Positions 11,301 through 24,900 of a stretch of 62,545 nt of DNA are shown piece after piece. A program made the translations under genes and the position numbers. How positions within the stretch are numbered: the first letter of the stretch is position 1; every line of letters starts with the position of its first letter. The notes beneath the pieces are model-generated. The model saw nothing but the letters and a program-made list of their open reading frames with translations, made no database searches and was not told the origin of the DNA. Source of the DNA: Brachionus rotundiformis (taxonomy: Eukaryota; Rotifera; Eurotatoria; Ploima; Brachionidae); contig JAESIW010000203.1 of NCBI GenBank assembly GCA_016802295.1, forward strand, positions 654,241-716,785. Reading direction: 5' to 3'.

Positions 11301-13324
11301 AACTATCAAAGTTATTAATGAAATTAGATATAATCATCATATCCGTCATTCTATAAATTAATCTCTTGCTAGTAAACTTCTTTAATTCTATCTATAATAT
11401 GATTATATTTTATAATATTACACTGATAAAATGTTATTTTTTGTTTTTGGCCAGCTGGCTTGAAATTTGGAGAGTAATTTTCCTCTATGTTGCCTTAATA
11501 AATATTGGCTCATTATTTAAATAAATATCATAAAAATACGCATTGGTATAAATTATAAACCAAATGACTATTGGTATTTTTAGAATTAATTTTAAGAAAA
11601 GTATGCGTTTGTATTTTTTTGGAAAATGTTTTGTTTGGCTAAAAGAGCAATTAAATTGGCTTCCGGAATATTGCTTAACTTAAATTTATAAATTTAAAAG
11701 CCAAAAATATAAGCTAATAATTAAAAAGGTTTTTAATTTTGTTGTATTTTTGAAACAATATCAGGATCGATTTTCAAATAAATACGAAAATCATTAAAAT
11801 AGTTCTTGAACTATTAATTTATTTTAATTATACTAACAAAATTAGATTTTTTAAAAAATATACAATATAAAATATTAATAGTTTGACTTAAGCTAATTAA
11901 GATTTCCGATTTCTTGATTTTATGAATCACTGGTGAGTTATTACCTAGAAAATTTATTATCTCGATAAAAAAAAATCATAAAACACCGACCAAACAAATC
12001 AACAAAAGCTTATTTGTACTAAATTTAGAGTATATATTTTTCTCTCGGCTTTTGCTTTAATTATTAATTAATTAAATTATAATAAAATATATTAAAATAT
12101 TTTTCCAAAATCTAGCTTTTTAAGTATAGTCTTTATTTTTTTGGATCGAGAATAAAAACTACCAAGGTTGTTTTCCTTGGCCTTATTAATTTAAACCAAG
12201 TGTAAAGTCTCGCTTTTGGACTTGAGAGATTTAAGCCAAGAAATAAGTAAAACAATTAAAAGTTTATTAAATGGAATCCGAAATTATAACAATAAAGTAG
12301 TGGTTTAACTGGTAGCTAACCCAGCGTTACCATCATCTGAGATGAATGCTAAACTATTAGTACAGACATGTCAAGATAAATCAAAAATTATTCTTACTTT
12401 TTAATAAAATTAAAATGGCTTAAATATGACCCAGGTACAAAACTAATTATTTTATTAGCCGACTAAAAAAGTGAATGTTTTATACCTGTTAGTAAATATT
12501 TTTCTTAATGTTAAGATCTCAGCGTGTTGAAAAGAAAATTTGATTACTTTTGTAGAACTACAATAGGCAGCATGAGTTTAATTATAGCTTTAAAAAAATA
12601 TCGATTTAACTCAAGTGGCTCTTATTCAAATTAACTTATACAATTGATTTTTTATTATTATACATATATGCCAAATTATTTAATATAAAGTAGACAATGC
12701 TCAAATACAAGTTTAATATTTTTTTTTGAGATTTAAATTCAAAACAATTGGCTTGAATTGTTTAGAAACCGAATTGGATATTTGTAGGCTTTTGAGCAGA
12801 AGCCGTAGAAATATGTAGCGTCTCTTAAATTTTGTATCAAGCTCTTTCTTCTGATTTAAATCACGAAAAATCGATTTAATTATGATAAGGAGTTTGTTAA
12901 TTTGTACTATAGGTAAGAGATTCGGCTTAGCAAAAAAAAAGAAAGAAAATCAATAGAAAACAGCCTGAAGATCGATCTGGATCCGATCTAGGTCTTGTTC
13001 TAAAATTGGGTCATTCGATTTAGTTTAAGTCCTTCATCAAGATAGTTCTTGAAAAAAAATATTTGGCAAAATCCGGATTTTAAATTAAAAAATACTATTT
13101 TTTCTTATTACACAATTAAACTTTTAAATTAATTATTGCTGAAGATCTTAATTTTTTGTTCTTAATGGTTTAAAATGGCAGAGATAGAGATAAGCCTAAA
13201 CAATTCTGGCTTAGTTTAGCTTTTATCACAAAGTAAAAGCTTTCAGCCTCTGGGTGGTCTTTTAACATGAGCGAGTCGAACAACCAACATATTTGTATAT
13301 GATTAAAGCCCTTTGTCTGTACAG
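8331..13324. other. Gene-free AT-rich stretch
   Basis: About 5 kb without a gene I can support. Open frames are short and of low complexity. Brief GC-richer patches occur at 8560-8760, 9725-9790, 12960-13030 and 13170-13320 (the last with a 60-codon minus-strand frame), but none shows a recognisable motif. One interspersed-repeat copy lies at 12233-12330. Confidence 0.55.
12233..12330 (+). repeat. Interspersed repeat copy, related to 42988-43090
   Basis: The stretch containing GCCAAGAAATAAGTAAAAC, then a block like ATCCGAAATTATAAC, then GTGGTTTAACTGGTAGCTAA is matched in the same order at 42988-43090, inside the third PARP4 intron. Similarity is patchy, with insertions. It is probably an old dispersed element of unknown class. 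Confidence 0.5.
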
Positions 13325-13719
13325 GATTTTCAAATAGATAATACAGAAACAATAAAGATAGGAAAAATAGAAGTAGAATTTATTTTTGGTAATTGATCAA
13401 TTGTTAAATTTGTAAATTTTTTTGTATATTGAAAATAACTTTGACAAATTTATTTATTTTAATTGTATCCTGTTTTTGCTCGATTTGGCCAAATTTTATC
13501 ATTTTATTTTTTTATTTATTTTTCCAGTTAGAGGTTTATATTCAAACAAAAATACTTAATCAAGATTGTGGGCAACGGCATAACAAAAAAATCTGAATTA
13601 TTTTTTATTTAATTTTTTTTTCTTCTTAAGAAGTATATTTTTACTATGCCCTGACAAATATTTTAAATATTTAGATTCAACGAAAAGAAAAGATAATTAG
13701 AAAGCCAAATAAATGTACC
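13325..13719. repeat. Right arm of the large inverted repeat
   Basis: Reverse complement of 1-384, with an 11-base insertion relative to the left arm and two substitutions. The outer edge, reading outward, is ...AATAAATGTACC followed by TTAAAATTTGC. The two arms enclose about 12.9 kb that carries mostly decayed elements. Confidence 0.9.
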
Positions 13720-14536
13720 TTAAAATTTGCTTTTTTGCTTTTAAAAATCTGCTTTTGCCAGAAAAGTAAATTTGTATTCTTCACCATTTTTAATTATGGA
13801 AGTTTTTTTTTTCAAAAAACAAAATTTATAGTCTATTTTATTAATTGTTTATTAAAAAAATTATATTTGCTTTTTAAATTTTACACTGCAGATTAAAGTA
13901 AGGCTTCTTTTAAAAGTCAGTGTTTTAGTAACAGCTTAAGAGTGCGCTAATAATGGTTAAAATAAATTATAAATGCTTATTTGTGGCCATTTTTTTCCCA
14001 TATTTTTAACAAGGTACCGCTCTTGGCAATTGTGTAACTTTAGCTTAGAAGAATTAATTTTTGACAGTAAGTCAAATAATATCTATAATATAAGCTTTGA
14101 AATACTATTACGAAAATCAAAGTCTGGAATTCCGCATGACTTGTGACTTTTGACTTTTATACAACTCTGGTTCCAATCACAAAATTTTAATAATTGTATC
14201 AAAAGACACTATTGTTTCCCCACAATAATCTCACCAACACGTTCCTTTTCACCACACCACATATGACTTTTAAACACAAAAAAATTGTGTTAAAGAGAAA
14301 ATATTTATTAGATGATTATTAAAATGCAACGCTCAACACCAAATGGTGTTGGTAGGACTAGTTAATTGTACTTGAAATGAAATATATATTTATCTTAAGA
14401 ATAGAGTTTTGCATATCTGTTAGAACTTGATAGAGGTGGATGAAAGTTGGTACACCACAGGTAATAATGCTTGTTCATCATATGTTAAACCAATATTGCG
14501 CGCTTTTCTTTTTAAGTAAACTTTCCGTTAATTCTA

Positions 14537-14900
14537 GGTTTTGTGAAATTCAGTACAAAATGGCAAAAAGAACAGAAAAAAGTGTAAAAAAATTGAATTT
14601 ACTTTTTTTCTAAAGGTTTTAACCTAATTCTGTAAATGCAGAATGGTGCAACATTCAAAGTTGCATCAAATATATATGTCTGCTAATTTTGCAGAGTTCA
14701 GCAGAAATTAAATTTCAATATAATCGAGTGTAGTGCATTTTGCAGAGATTTTGCATATCATTAGCAGACTTTTACAGTTGATGCAACTTAGAATGTTGCA
14801 CCATTCTGCATTCACAGAATTAATTTTAAACTTTTAGAAAAAAAGTTATTTCATTTTTTTACACTTTGTTCTGTTCTTTTGTACTGAACTTCACAAAACC
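14537..14900. mobile_element. Hairpin MITE with 9-base target duplication (Mutator-like)
   Basis: A 364-base element with inverted arms of about 150 bases, beginning GGTTTTGTGAA and ending TTCACAAAACC. The arms share blocks such as GCAGAATGGTGCAACATTC. It is flanked on both sides by TTAATTCTA (14528-14536 and 14901-14909). A 9-base duplication and TIRs starting with G are typical of Mutator-like elements. It has no coding capacity. A MULE transposase remnant lies at 50683-51490 in this window, but no terminal sequence links the two. Confidence 0.85.
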
Positions 14901-17900
14901 TTAATTCTAGTATTCTATGATAAAATATTTAATAAAATCAAATAATTATTGAGTATTTAATTCGAATTTTTTTAATACCTAACATATAACTTGACTTAGA
15001 GTATTGATAGAAAGCCAGCCAGAATTTACCATTTAAGAACACCAAATTTTATGGCTCATTCAATAGATTCAAATGCTAAAAGACTGAAAATTTTTATTCT
15101 ACAAATGCCAACTAATTGCCAATACACTTCATTAAATGTTATCTCTTATATATTTTCTGATCGATAGTTTATTCTTTCAATTTATGGTTTCTATTTTCAT
15201 TACATTTAAATCCTAATTGATGTTTTTACCGAAATTTTTAATTAATAAAGTAAAATAATTGTAAATTATTTTTTTTTTAAAGGTAAATAAAATTAACTAG
15301 TTTATCTTTTCAGTACAAACAAAATGACAAGAAAGTCAAGATTTTAGAACTCTGATCTTTGTTTTCTATTGTAGATATTTGACCAGCAGATCTAGAAGCA
15401 ATAATAAGTAGTCATTATTATTAATTTTATCTGTTTTTTTAAATAAAAACAAATAAGGAAAAGATTTTAATTTATCTATAGGTGACGTAAAATACTTTAA
15501 GAGATTATTAAGATAATTTTAGATATCTAAAGAGTATCGTTTTTCACAAATTATCTTTATTCCCAATATTAAATGACTTGCATTATTAAGGTACTAATTT
15601 CATTAAGTGAATTATTAAAAACCCGTATTATATTTGATTCCTTTTTTTGATCATTTAAGCCCTCTTTCGTTCATTTATCATTCCAATCTCAACTCGTTTT
15701 TTTATAGATTTTTTAATAAGTATAAAAAATAAATAAATGATTTTTAATTTATTAAATTTGCTTACTATTAGTTTTTTGACAATTTTTATGAAACAAAAAG
15801 GGTGTTTTCCTTTTAGTTTGATATTTTAGACATTTAAGTCAATAACTTAATGAGAAATTTCAGTTCGTCTATTTAAATAAAATTAAATTATCTAAATGAT
15901 AATCTATAATGGAGGAATTTTTATCTATAACGCATTTTTTTGGATACATTGAATAAGCAATTTAAAGAGCAGATGGAAACGATTTTTCAGAGTAAGAAAA
16001 CAGCATTTAGTTTAAATCAAACTAATTAATTAAAGGCAAACAAAATTAAATTTTAAATTGCCAAATATAAAATGTAATTATAATTGATTTTTAAATTTTC
16101 TTCAATAATTAATAAAAATAAATTATGAAATCATTTATTGACTAAAACAAGGTGAATTGAGAGGAAAAATTAAACAAATTTGTTTATTAATTTTTACTAA
16201 CCAAACAAATATCTTAGGATTGGAACTTTTATTTTGTTCGCATTTGCCAAGACTTTGAACAGATCAAAAATAGACTAATAATTCAAGTAAATAGAATTGC
16301 TAATTTGATTAGGTCCATAATTTTCTAACTCAACTTATCTATTTAAACATTTAAAACAAAATTGCCGAACTCATTTAACTCTAGAGATATATTTATTTGA
16401 ATAATTAAAAAAAAAAAAAAACAAGTTTATTTATTGAGTGAGTAATTATTTATAAAAAAGTATATGTCTAAATTTTAACTAATGTAGTCTTGAATCAAAA
16501 AATTTTGAGCGGAAATTCATTTATTCAAAAAATTAGGAAATGAATAGTTTTTATGCCAAAATAAGGATTTAATAAAAATGGTAAAAGAAAAATAGAGCAA
16601 ACAGCAGTCAAAGTATGGATTAAAAGAAATGGATTAAGTTGATTAATCTTTGATATTTTAAATTATATTTGTTAATTTAATTGCGGAAATTTTTTGTTTT
16701 TTAAAGAAATAAAATATAATAATTTGTAATTAGGATGTGAAAAATAGAAAGAATTTCTCATTTATTAAAAAAGATTCAATCTAAATTATTTGTCAAAGAA
16801 TTAAATTAATTAAATTCTATATATCCGGTTAGAAAGCACAAATTAATAATAAAGAAAAAATTTTCATAAATCAAATTTGATTATTCTCTGCATTTTATCT
16901 ATTTTACGTGCCTAGAGTTTGTTCAAGACTCGAATTTCATCTAAAGGATAAAGAATGTTTGGCAAAAGAAAACATGTATTTTAGATTTAAGAAAATCCAA
17001 GCTATTGCGTAATTTAATATTATTTTTTATAAATTTTAGTAAGAGCAAATTAAAGGCATCAGAAACAAGAGCACTCGGCTTGATTAAATGCAATCTTTTC
17101 TTTATCAATCCATCATTTAAAAGAGGTTTTTTTTTATTTAATTGATCATTTTTGAATATTTCTTTTACCATGATCCAATTTATTCCAATTTTTCAAATGC
17201 CAAGCAAATTTTTGCCAGCTAATTGAATAAACCTCTGCATAGGGTTTTTTTAAATTCTCAACTAAAAGAAAAATTTTATCTGTGAACTTTTTGGCTCAAA
17301 CAGACTTGGCAAAACTTGTAGAAACATAAAATGCTTTTTTTTTTTTTAATAAACAAAATAGGAGCCGAAAAGATGATAATTTATTGATAAAATAAATTTT
17401 GTTTTAATGAATCAAAAGAGAATCAAATTTTATAAATCATTTTTAGACAGATTTATTGTTTGATAGGCTTCGAGTATTGGTAAAGATAATGTGACGGAAG
17501 CTGAAAATTCATGTGGGGATTAGTAGCCCTGATGAGAGTATTTATTATGCCAAAAAAACTTGATATTATGATTGATTTTTTGCTTCAGCAAGAGGAACAA
17601 AAATCATAATTTTGGCAATGTGTGCTCATCTTGCTTTTTTTTTTTATTTTTATTATTTATTTGGAGAGCTTTACCCGCTCCGCATGAAAATAATGCAAGG
17701 ATTAGCATAAAATATTTATTTCTTCTTATTGGAAAAATATTTTTACCAAAGCTAATACTGTATTTTTTAAGTCATCAAATTAAAATAAAAATTGCCTAAT
17801 GTATTAAAAATGTAAAATTGAATCTTAATAAACCAAGATTTAAAGTTGATTGAATTCTATTTTTCTCTTTTTTTATTTTAATATCAAGTTTATAAAAACA

Positions 17901-18261
17901 GGACTTGTATCTTAAGGATTATTTCGTGCAAAAATTATTTTTTCATCGTGATTAATTTACAACAACCACTCTCGGCATTATAAATTATTACTCAAAATTA
18001 TGAGTTCTCATTCTTCTTCTCTCTTTCATTAGAATAAATTGTGAATTTGATTTTCTTCATATTTTTATAATCATTTTTCTATCTTACAGTAGTTAAACTT
18101 ATCAAATATTGATTTCAAATAAAAATAAAATAAAGAAAAAAAACATAGATAATAAAATTTTATAAGTTACATATGCTTAACTATTTAGGCTTGGAATTGA
18201 TTTTAAAGACCTAGTTTAGCAAAATGAATTATTATTATTATTATTATTATTTTAAATTAGT

Positions 18262-18387
18262 TTTAATTTTGATGATTATGACGCAATTGTTGGAGCGCAT
18301 TTAGCATTAATGCTTCCTTTAGGCAGCACAGTTTATGGCAGTAGGGCCGAACAATGTGCTCTGGTAGTGTGGCACGATCAATTTTTA
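18262..18387 (+). other. Isolated GC-richer open patch, unidentified
   Basis: About 41 open codons in a region otherwise dense in stops, with residues such as DAIVGAHLALMLPLGSTVYG followed by RAEQCALVVWHDQF and a stop. The composition looks coding-like, but no start, splice site or partner exon is clear. It may be a relic exon or chance. Confidence 0.2.
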
Positions 18388-20404
18388 ATTTAATTAAATA
18401 TTTTCATAATTTCCTCTTCACAGACTGAGATTATATTCAAATATTTTCCAAATTAAAAATATCAATGTGTTAATTCAATGAGCCAGGATGTGTATTAGAT
18501 AGCTAATATGATTATATTTAAAGTGTATTTTTGCCAAAATAAGCCCTTTTTAAATTTGGGATCGATTGTTGGTGACATTGGTAAACTAAATTTCCAGACT
18601 TGGTAAAAAAACAGAAGATCAACGGCGTTATGGATTGCCAACACCTGGTTAAAAACTAGCCAAATTAATTATTATCTTAAGCGTTTATCTGTAAAACTCA
18701 GGATAGCTTCGAAATCGATTCCGAAAAAATTAAGTGTTCATTTATGTTCAATGATTGATGGCTTTTTAACCATCTGATCATCCAAATTTCATCATTGTAA
18801 TCAGCAGCTGCCGATATTTTTCAATTAAGCTTATTTTCAATAAACCTTGAGGATAAATTATATTAAGTTTTTGAATTTGATAATATAACTTTTTTTTGGT
18901 TAAAAGTAACACAATCGTCTCACACTTAGACCGGGTGACAAAAGAATACTTTCGTATATTAAAAAATAAATTATAAAAAAATTAATTACTAAAAAATTTA
19001 GCTCAAGTCAAGAAATAAATGAGAAAAAGTTAATTTGAATCTATTTGGCAAGTGTGACAAAAGGATTCAGAGTTGAGCAAGCTTTGGACCAAAAATTAGT
19101 CTTTGCTTATTCTATTGAAAAATTTTGCTTCTATCTTACATATTGATTAGATAATTTAATGTATCTAGTTTACGGCTTTTCAAACAAATAGATCAAGCGA
19201 TAAATTGTAAATTAATTTAATTACGAAATAGAAATTTGTTTGGCAAAAACAATTAGAATTTATTTCTTTGGTTTAGAGCAAAAATGTATGATAATAGGAA
19301 TTTATTTTAAAAATGTGCTTTAGATAATAACCAAAATAATTTAATAAAAGTTATAAAATAAGATAGATTGTTGATTATTTGAAAATAATTTGGTTTTCTT
19401 ATTTGCTAACCTAAGGTTTTTTTCAGCAAAAATATTTGCTCTTTGTTGTCAAAGTATTTTCTTACAAAATTAAGGATGTAAGATTTGATTCTATTATTTT
19501 AGTTTATCAAATATAAATTTATAATTAGAATAAAATTTTATTTTTGAAATTTCAACTGAAATTATTCGATTTTTTAAAAGCCTAAAAATAAACAATCTAT
19601 ATTCTTTAATAATCAATAATTAAATATTTTCCAGGGAATTACGAATGACATTTTTGAATTAAAAAAATAAAATGTTAACAATTTATTTCTTAAACTAATT
19701 TTTCAATATAATTTCTAATTTGGGAGATTTTTTTTTAAATTTTCATTAAAAATATGGAACATTAAAACATAAGGTTGACTAATTACAATATAGCATTACC
19801 AGGTTTTCAGGAAACGTAAATTCAAATACCAACATTTATGTTTAAAATATATTCAAAATTTAATAAACTGAACTATAAATAGGATTATAAACAATCTTAT
19901 TTTTTTGGAGCTTTTTTAAAATTTAAACTTACAGCATTAATTAATGCTCAGTAATAAAATCTGTTGTCGAATACTTTTTATTTAAGATAAATTACAAGGA
20001 TCATTTGTTTATAATTATTATAATTGTCTTAATTAAGTAATCAAAAGATTTTTATACCGTTTCTTTTTATTTTTTATTATAACTTAGAAAATGTTTACTG
20101 AAAATAGCAATCGAAATATGCAGAAGTTAGCAGTTATTTTTAATAAATAAATATTTTAAATATTTCATAGATCGACTGGCATTTTATAGAATTCATGGCA
20201 TTCATAATATCTCTCCTCTCTAACAATTTTTTCGTTCATGCAAAAAATAGCTCAAAAAACAATTGATTCAATTTTGTATTCTGATTATGGTACCGTTATT
20301 TTGTGGATTAGTGGGATAATGAATGATTTTGTTATTTTATTTTATTTATTCAGTAAACATCCCGAGGATGATGTAAAAAAGAAGAAAAAAAAATAGAATT
20401 TTTT

Positions 20405-20960
20405 TTATAGAAGTTGTAGGATTTTTTCTTGCTTTTCTTTGGTCATTGATCCTGAAATACAGTACTTTATTGACTCAACAATTCCATCTTTCTTGCATAC
20501 TCGATTGTTTAAGAAAATTTCTTTGATTTTATCTTTTATTTTTTCTTCGAGATCTTTTAAGTTTTCTATGTTTTCATTTCCTAGTATTTCGTTTAGTTCA
20601 CTGAGGACAGATTTCTTACTAGTATTTTTTTCATTTTCCCTTGATTCTTTTAAAAGACAGTCGATAAGTTTTGTGAATTTATTGACCATCAGCCTTTTCA
20701 CAAAATGTAGTTCTCTATTTAGAGGCATTATTTCGTTTGTTTCCATTTCTAGGGCATGCATGAGTTTGAATGTTTTGACTCTCTTTCCGAGACCCATAAT
20801 TTTTTGATTATGATTCCTTCAAATGTTTTTAGTTTTCATTGGTCTATTTGATTAATTTTTAGTACTTCACATCCGTTGGATAAGATAGGTCGAAGGTATG
20901 TTTTGTAAAGCTGAACTTTAGTTTTAGTTTTCAGAATTATACCATTTATTCAAAAGGGTC
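20405..20960 (-). pseudogene. LINE reverse-transcriptase C-terminal remnant, same family as 34-38 kb
   Basis: Minus-strand translation gives YKTYLRPILSNGCEVLK (20960-20850), a stop, then a 130-codon frame starting LGKRVKTFKLMHALEMETNE and continuing with a charged, helical tail. The element at 34445-38097 has the parallel order: TYVRPIMYYGLENCTISK, then LGKRSRTTNLLYALNLES. The two are therefore one LINE family. The plus-strand frame over the same bases is a shadow. Confidence 0.7.
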
Positions 20961-21948
20961 CTATTGAATTATTATATTCAAGCATTTGGATACTTCAAAG
21001 AGCAATTAGCTGCTGATTAATGCTTTTAATTTATTCGATTCTTATTAAATTTAAACAAAATTAATAATAATTAAAATGAGTTTTCACATTTGTTTCAAGA
21101 GGTTTCTAAATATAAATATTTCTAATATAACTGAATATAAATAGATATAATAGCACATTTTAAAGAGATAAATGCACTGTAATTTTTAAATGGTATATTA
21201 ATTTGAAAATTTTAATATTCAATTTATTTTTAAATCCCAAAACTTATCTAACAATTTTGGAACACTTGAACTTTTTCCCAATAGCTTAAGTGTCTGTCTG
21301 TAAGATAATGTTAAATTTTATTTTTATTAATAAAAATATTATTTAACAAAAAAAAGTTTTCTCTCATATGATAAAAATTTTTAAACTAATTTAAAACTAA
21401 TTTATGATCAGCCATCTTTATTAAAATAAGTTGACAATTTTTTAATTTGCCAATTTTATTTTAAGTGACCATCTTTTCCAAATTACTATTTGGTGTATTT
21501 AAACTAAACTCTCAGAAGACATTCCAGCAACTATTAGTCGAATATTCGGCTCATTTAAAAGCTTAATAACACAACCATTAGCAGTGTTATTTTCTTTAAT
21601 ATATTTGTTTGTGTTCACAGGCATATCTAGATAGTATGAGCGCCTATTTATCTAAAATCATTTTTAAATTAGATTAAACATAAATGAGAGAAGAAAAATA
21701 GAGAGAAAAGGAAAAACTAATTCCAATAATTGAATGAAACACTATTTTTTCCATATTAAATAACTTAACTGTAAAATAAATAAATTAAAATTTTAATTTT
21801 TTGTATAGAATGCGTCCAAAAAATAGATTAAAGATCTCAAAAAGTGTACAATCGAATCATATCATTTTTTAAAATATCTCATAAAACTATCTAAAATAAA
21901 GTTTTTTTTTTTATTTATTTTATTAAATTTTGTTGCCTAAATTTTTGA
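20961..21948. other. Non-coding region upstream of the RGS gene
   Basis: AT-rich sequence without a supported gene. It presumably contains the promoter and 5' untranslated region of the RGS gene that starts at 21949, but I cannot point to a specific regulatory motif. Confidence 0.4.
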
Positions 21949-24900
21949 ATGAGTTCGAATCGTTTGAATCAGAATACGCCTAAAAGCGGTTCAACTCAAG
22001 CATCCAGCGCAGACTCGATCAAACTTACCCAAACCAAGCTGGGCTCAACAAACAATTCCTCATCTAATTTGGACACTCAATCATCTAGCCTGATCAACAC
22101 GATATCAGTGCCAGCACCTTTGCTCTATCTGAATGGCGTCAGCCCCTGGGTAAGCATTGACGAAACGCCCAACAAGCTACTATACAAAAAAATTGAGGCC
22201 ATAATCGAAAAAATGCAAGATGAGTCAGGCTCCGGTGTACCCATCCGAACTGTTAAGAGTTTCATGTCCAAAATTCCAAGTGTTTTCACCGGCACTGACT
22301 TGATCCAATGGATTGTTAGAAAGCTTGACGTCGAAGACACCATTGAAGCATTGCACTTTGCCCACTTAATTTCATCACATGGCTATCTTTTTCCAATTGA
22401 TGATCACATTTTGACTGTCAAAAACGATGGTACTTTTTACAGATTTCAAGTAGGTTTTCTTGCCTTTTCTACTAAAATTTACCAATCTCTAGTCAAGCTT
22501 AGATTTATTGGTATAATTTAGAGAAATAGTTGAGCTTTCTCAGAGATAATTCAGCCATAAAACATCGCATTTATTTGATAATTAGAATTAAAAAATAATT
22601 TGGATTTTGTGGATTGATGGTAGGAAAAGCACCTTCGATAATCTAAGCTGATTTTATCTATTGTTTAAAATTTTTAATCCAAACTGAAAATTTATTTTTT
22701 TTATCAGTTTTGAAAGTTAATACATTTGACAAATTTTATAAATATTGATTATATTTTTTGTTAAAATTTTTGATAGTTAAAATTTGAAAAAAATATTTAC
22801 CTATTATCTATTTAAATAAAAACGATTGATGAAAATGTAAATTTAAAAATGTATTGAATTTTCTTTTTTGGCTAATGAAGAGGCTTTGGAAAATAATATT
22901 ATTTTTTTACCAATAAAAATATAAATATAAGCCTATATTAAACGAAATTTAAGAAAAAAAAAATTTCTACTTATATCTTTTATTTATCATAAAAATAATA
23001 AAAAATTTTTAAATCGTAAATTTTATTTCAGACTCCATACTATTGGCCGTCGAACAATGGTGAACCAGAAAATACTGATTACGGTAATTTAATTGCAGGT
23101 CTTATTTTTCAATAAAGATAATTTATGAGATTTCATTTTTAGCCGTCTATTTATGTAAGAGAACAATGCAAAATAAAACCCGGCTCGAATTGGCCGATTA
23201 TGAGGCTGAAAATTTGGCCAAATTACAAAAATTGCTTTCCAAAAAATGGGAGCTAATCTACATGCAAGCTGAGGCACAGATAAAAGTAGACAAGAAAAGA
23301 GATAAAATGGAGCGCAAAATTCTGGATAGCCAGGAAAGAGCGTTCTGGGACGTTTATCGACCGACTCCAGGCTGTGTAAACACAACTGAAGAAGACATAC
23401 GCAAAACAATGCGTACGCGCCGCACAGATCATCCAAATTTGGGATTTTTCCGGTCAAAACCCAAAGTAAACAAATTACCCCAGTCACCACTTCTTCCACA
23501 TTCGTCTATTGGTCTTTCACAGCCAACCACTAGCACATTTAACCAGAAATTGTGCGAGCAAGATGAAGTTACCACATTGGAAAACTTGAAAAAAGAAAAA
23601 GATTTTTTGAAAAGACGCCTGGAACGAAGATATGTCAAAGTTTCAAGAGTTAGTGAAAACTATACCAACTATTTCGATCAGTACACCGAGTTTGATCCTT
23701 TCATAACTGCAGCTGACCCCTCCAATCCATGGATCAGCGAGTCGACCGAGTTCTGGGACATGGAAAAGTCACCGTGAGAATTTTAAATACATTTATAAGC
23801 TTTTTTTTTTAAATTATTTTAATTAAATTTTTTTAATTAAATAGCAAAGACATTCCACAAAGACGTGTTCGTCGTTGGGGATTTTCAATTTACGAACTGC
23901 TAAAAGACCCGTGTGGACACGAAATGTTCAGAAGATTCCTTGAACGTGAGTTCAGCAGTGAAAACTTAAGGTTCTATGAGGTGTGTACCGAGTTACGCTA
24001 CGCTACCAACAAAGACATCGTTGCCAAGGTGGAAGACATATACAAGTAGCTTTTAATTTATTTTTTAACAAGATAAATTAATTAAATAGTGGTGAAAAGT
24101 TATTTATTTTATTAAGAATTAAAGTGACTTAAAACACTGAAGCATAAAGTTGATTTTATTAATAATATTTAGATAATACAAATTTAAAAACTTGATAATT
24201 AATTTAAAGACTAAATAATTATAGCAAAATTACAAAATAGTTATATTTTAAAACAAAACAAGACCACTTTCATTCAATAAAATTACTTACTTAAATTTTA
24301 CCAATATTTTCCAGAACAGGATAAACAAAAAAATTAAATTTTTTAAAATTTTGTTCCATTTAAACTTTTTATCTATTTTTATATATTTAAAAATATCTAT
24401 TTTAATCGTAAAATTTAAGTGAATTTCTTGCTCCGGTGGCAAGCTGCCCAATCAACATTGATTCTAGAGTCATGGCAATCACAAAAACAAAAATGGAACA
24501 TCCTGACCGATACACGTATGATGAAGCAAGGGTAATTCTAAATCAAATCTCGACATTAATGGCAACATATTCTAATTAATTTCTAATAATTCTTAGGAAC
24601 ACATATTTAACTTAATGACTAGAGATTCATATAATCGTTTCTTGCGTTCGGACACTTATAGGGACTGTTTGGCTAGTGCAAAAAAGAAGGTAAGCTTTTT
24701 TTACAACTTAATTATTAAAAAAACTTGTCTTTGTCTGGAACCTCAATCTAAATAATAATTTTTTATTAAAAATTCAGCCTTCAAAAAAATTCTAAATCCA
24801 ATTCAATCTGAATACAAGGCCGATTATCTAAAATCCCTTCAAATAAGTAATAAAATCACATAGAATTATTGCTTTTTGAATATATTTTGCCATGCTTTTC

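Larger units (their letters stand above)
13720..20404. other. Long gene-free AT-rich stretch
   Basis: Apart from the MITE at 14537-14900 and an (ATT)n microsatellite near 18224-18251, I see only AT-rich non-coding sequence. One GC-richer patch of about 41 open codons at 18262-18387 is listed separately. Other open frames here are low-complexity. Confidence 0.55.

Noticed and set aside
1..13719. Maverick/Polinton or other giant DNA transposon
   Set aside because: No DNA polymerase B, integrase, ATPase or protease frames lie between the inverted repeats.
17528..17545. CTGATGAG as a hammerhead core
   Set aside because: No matching GAAA core or flanking stems nearby.
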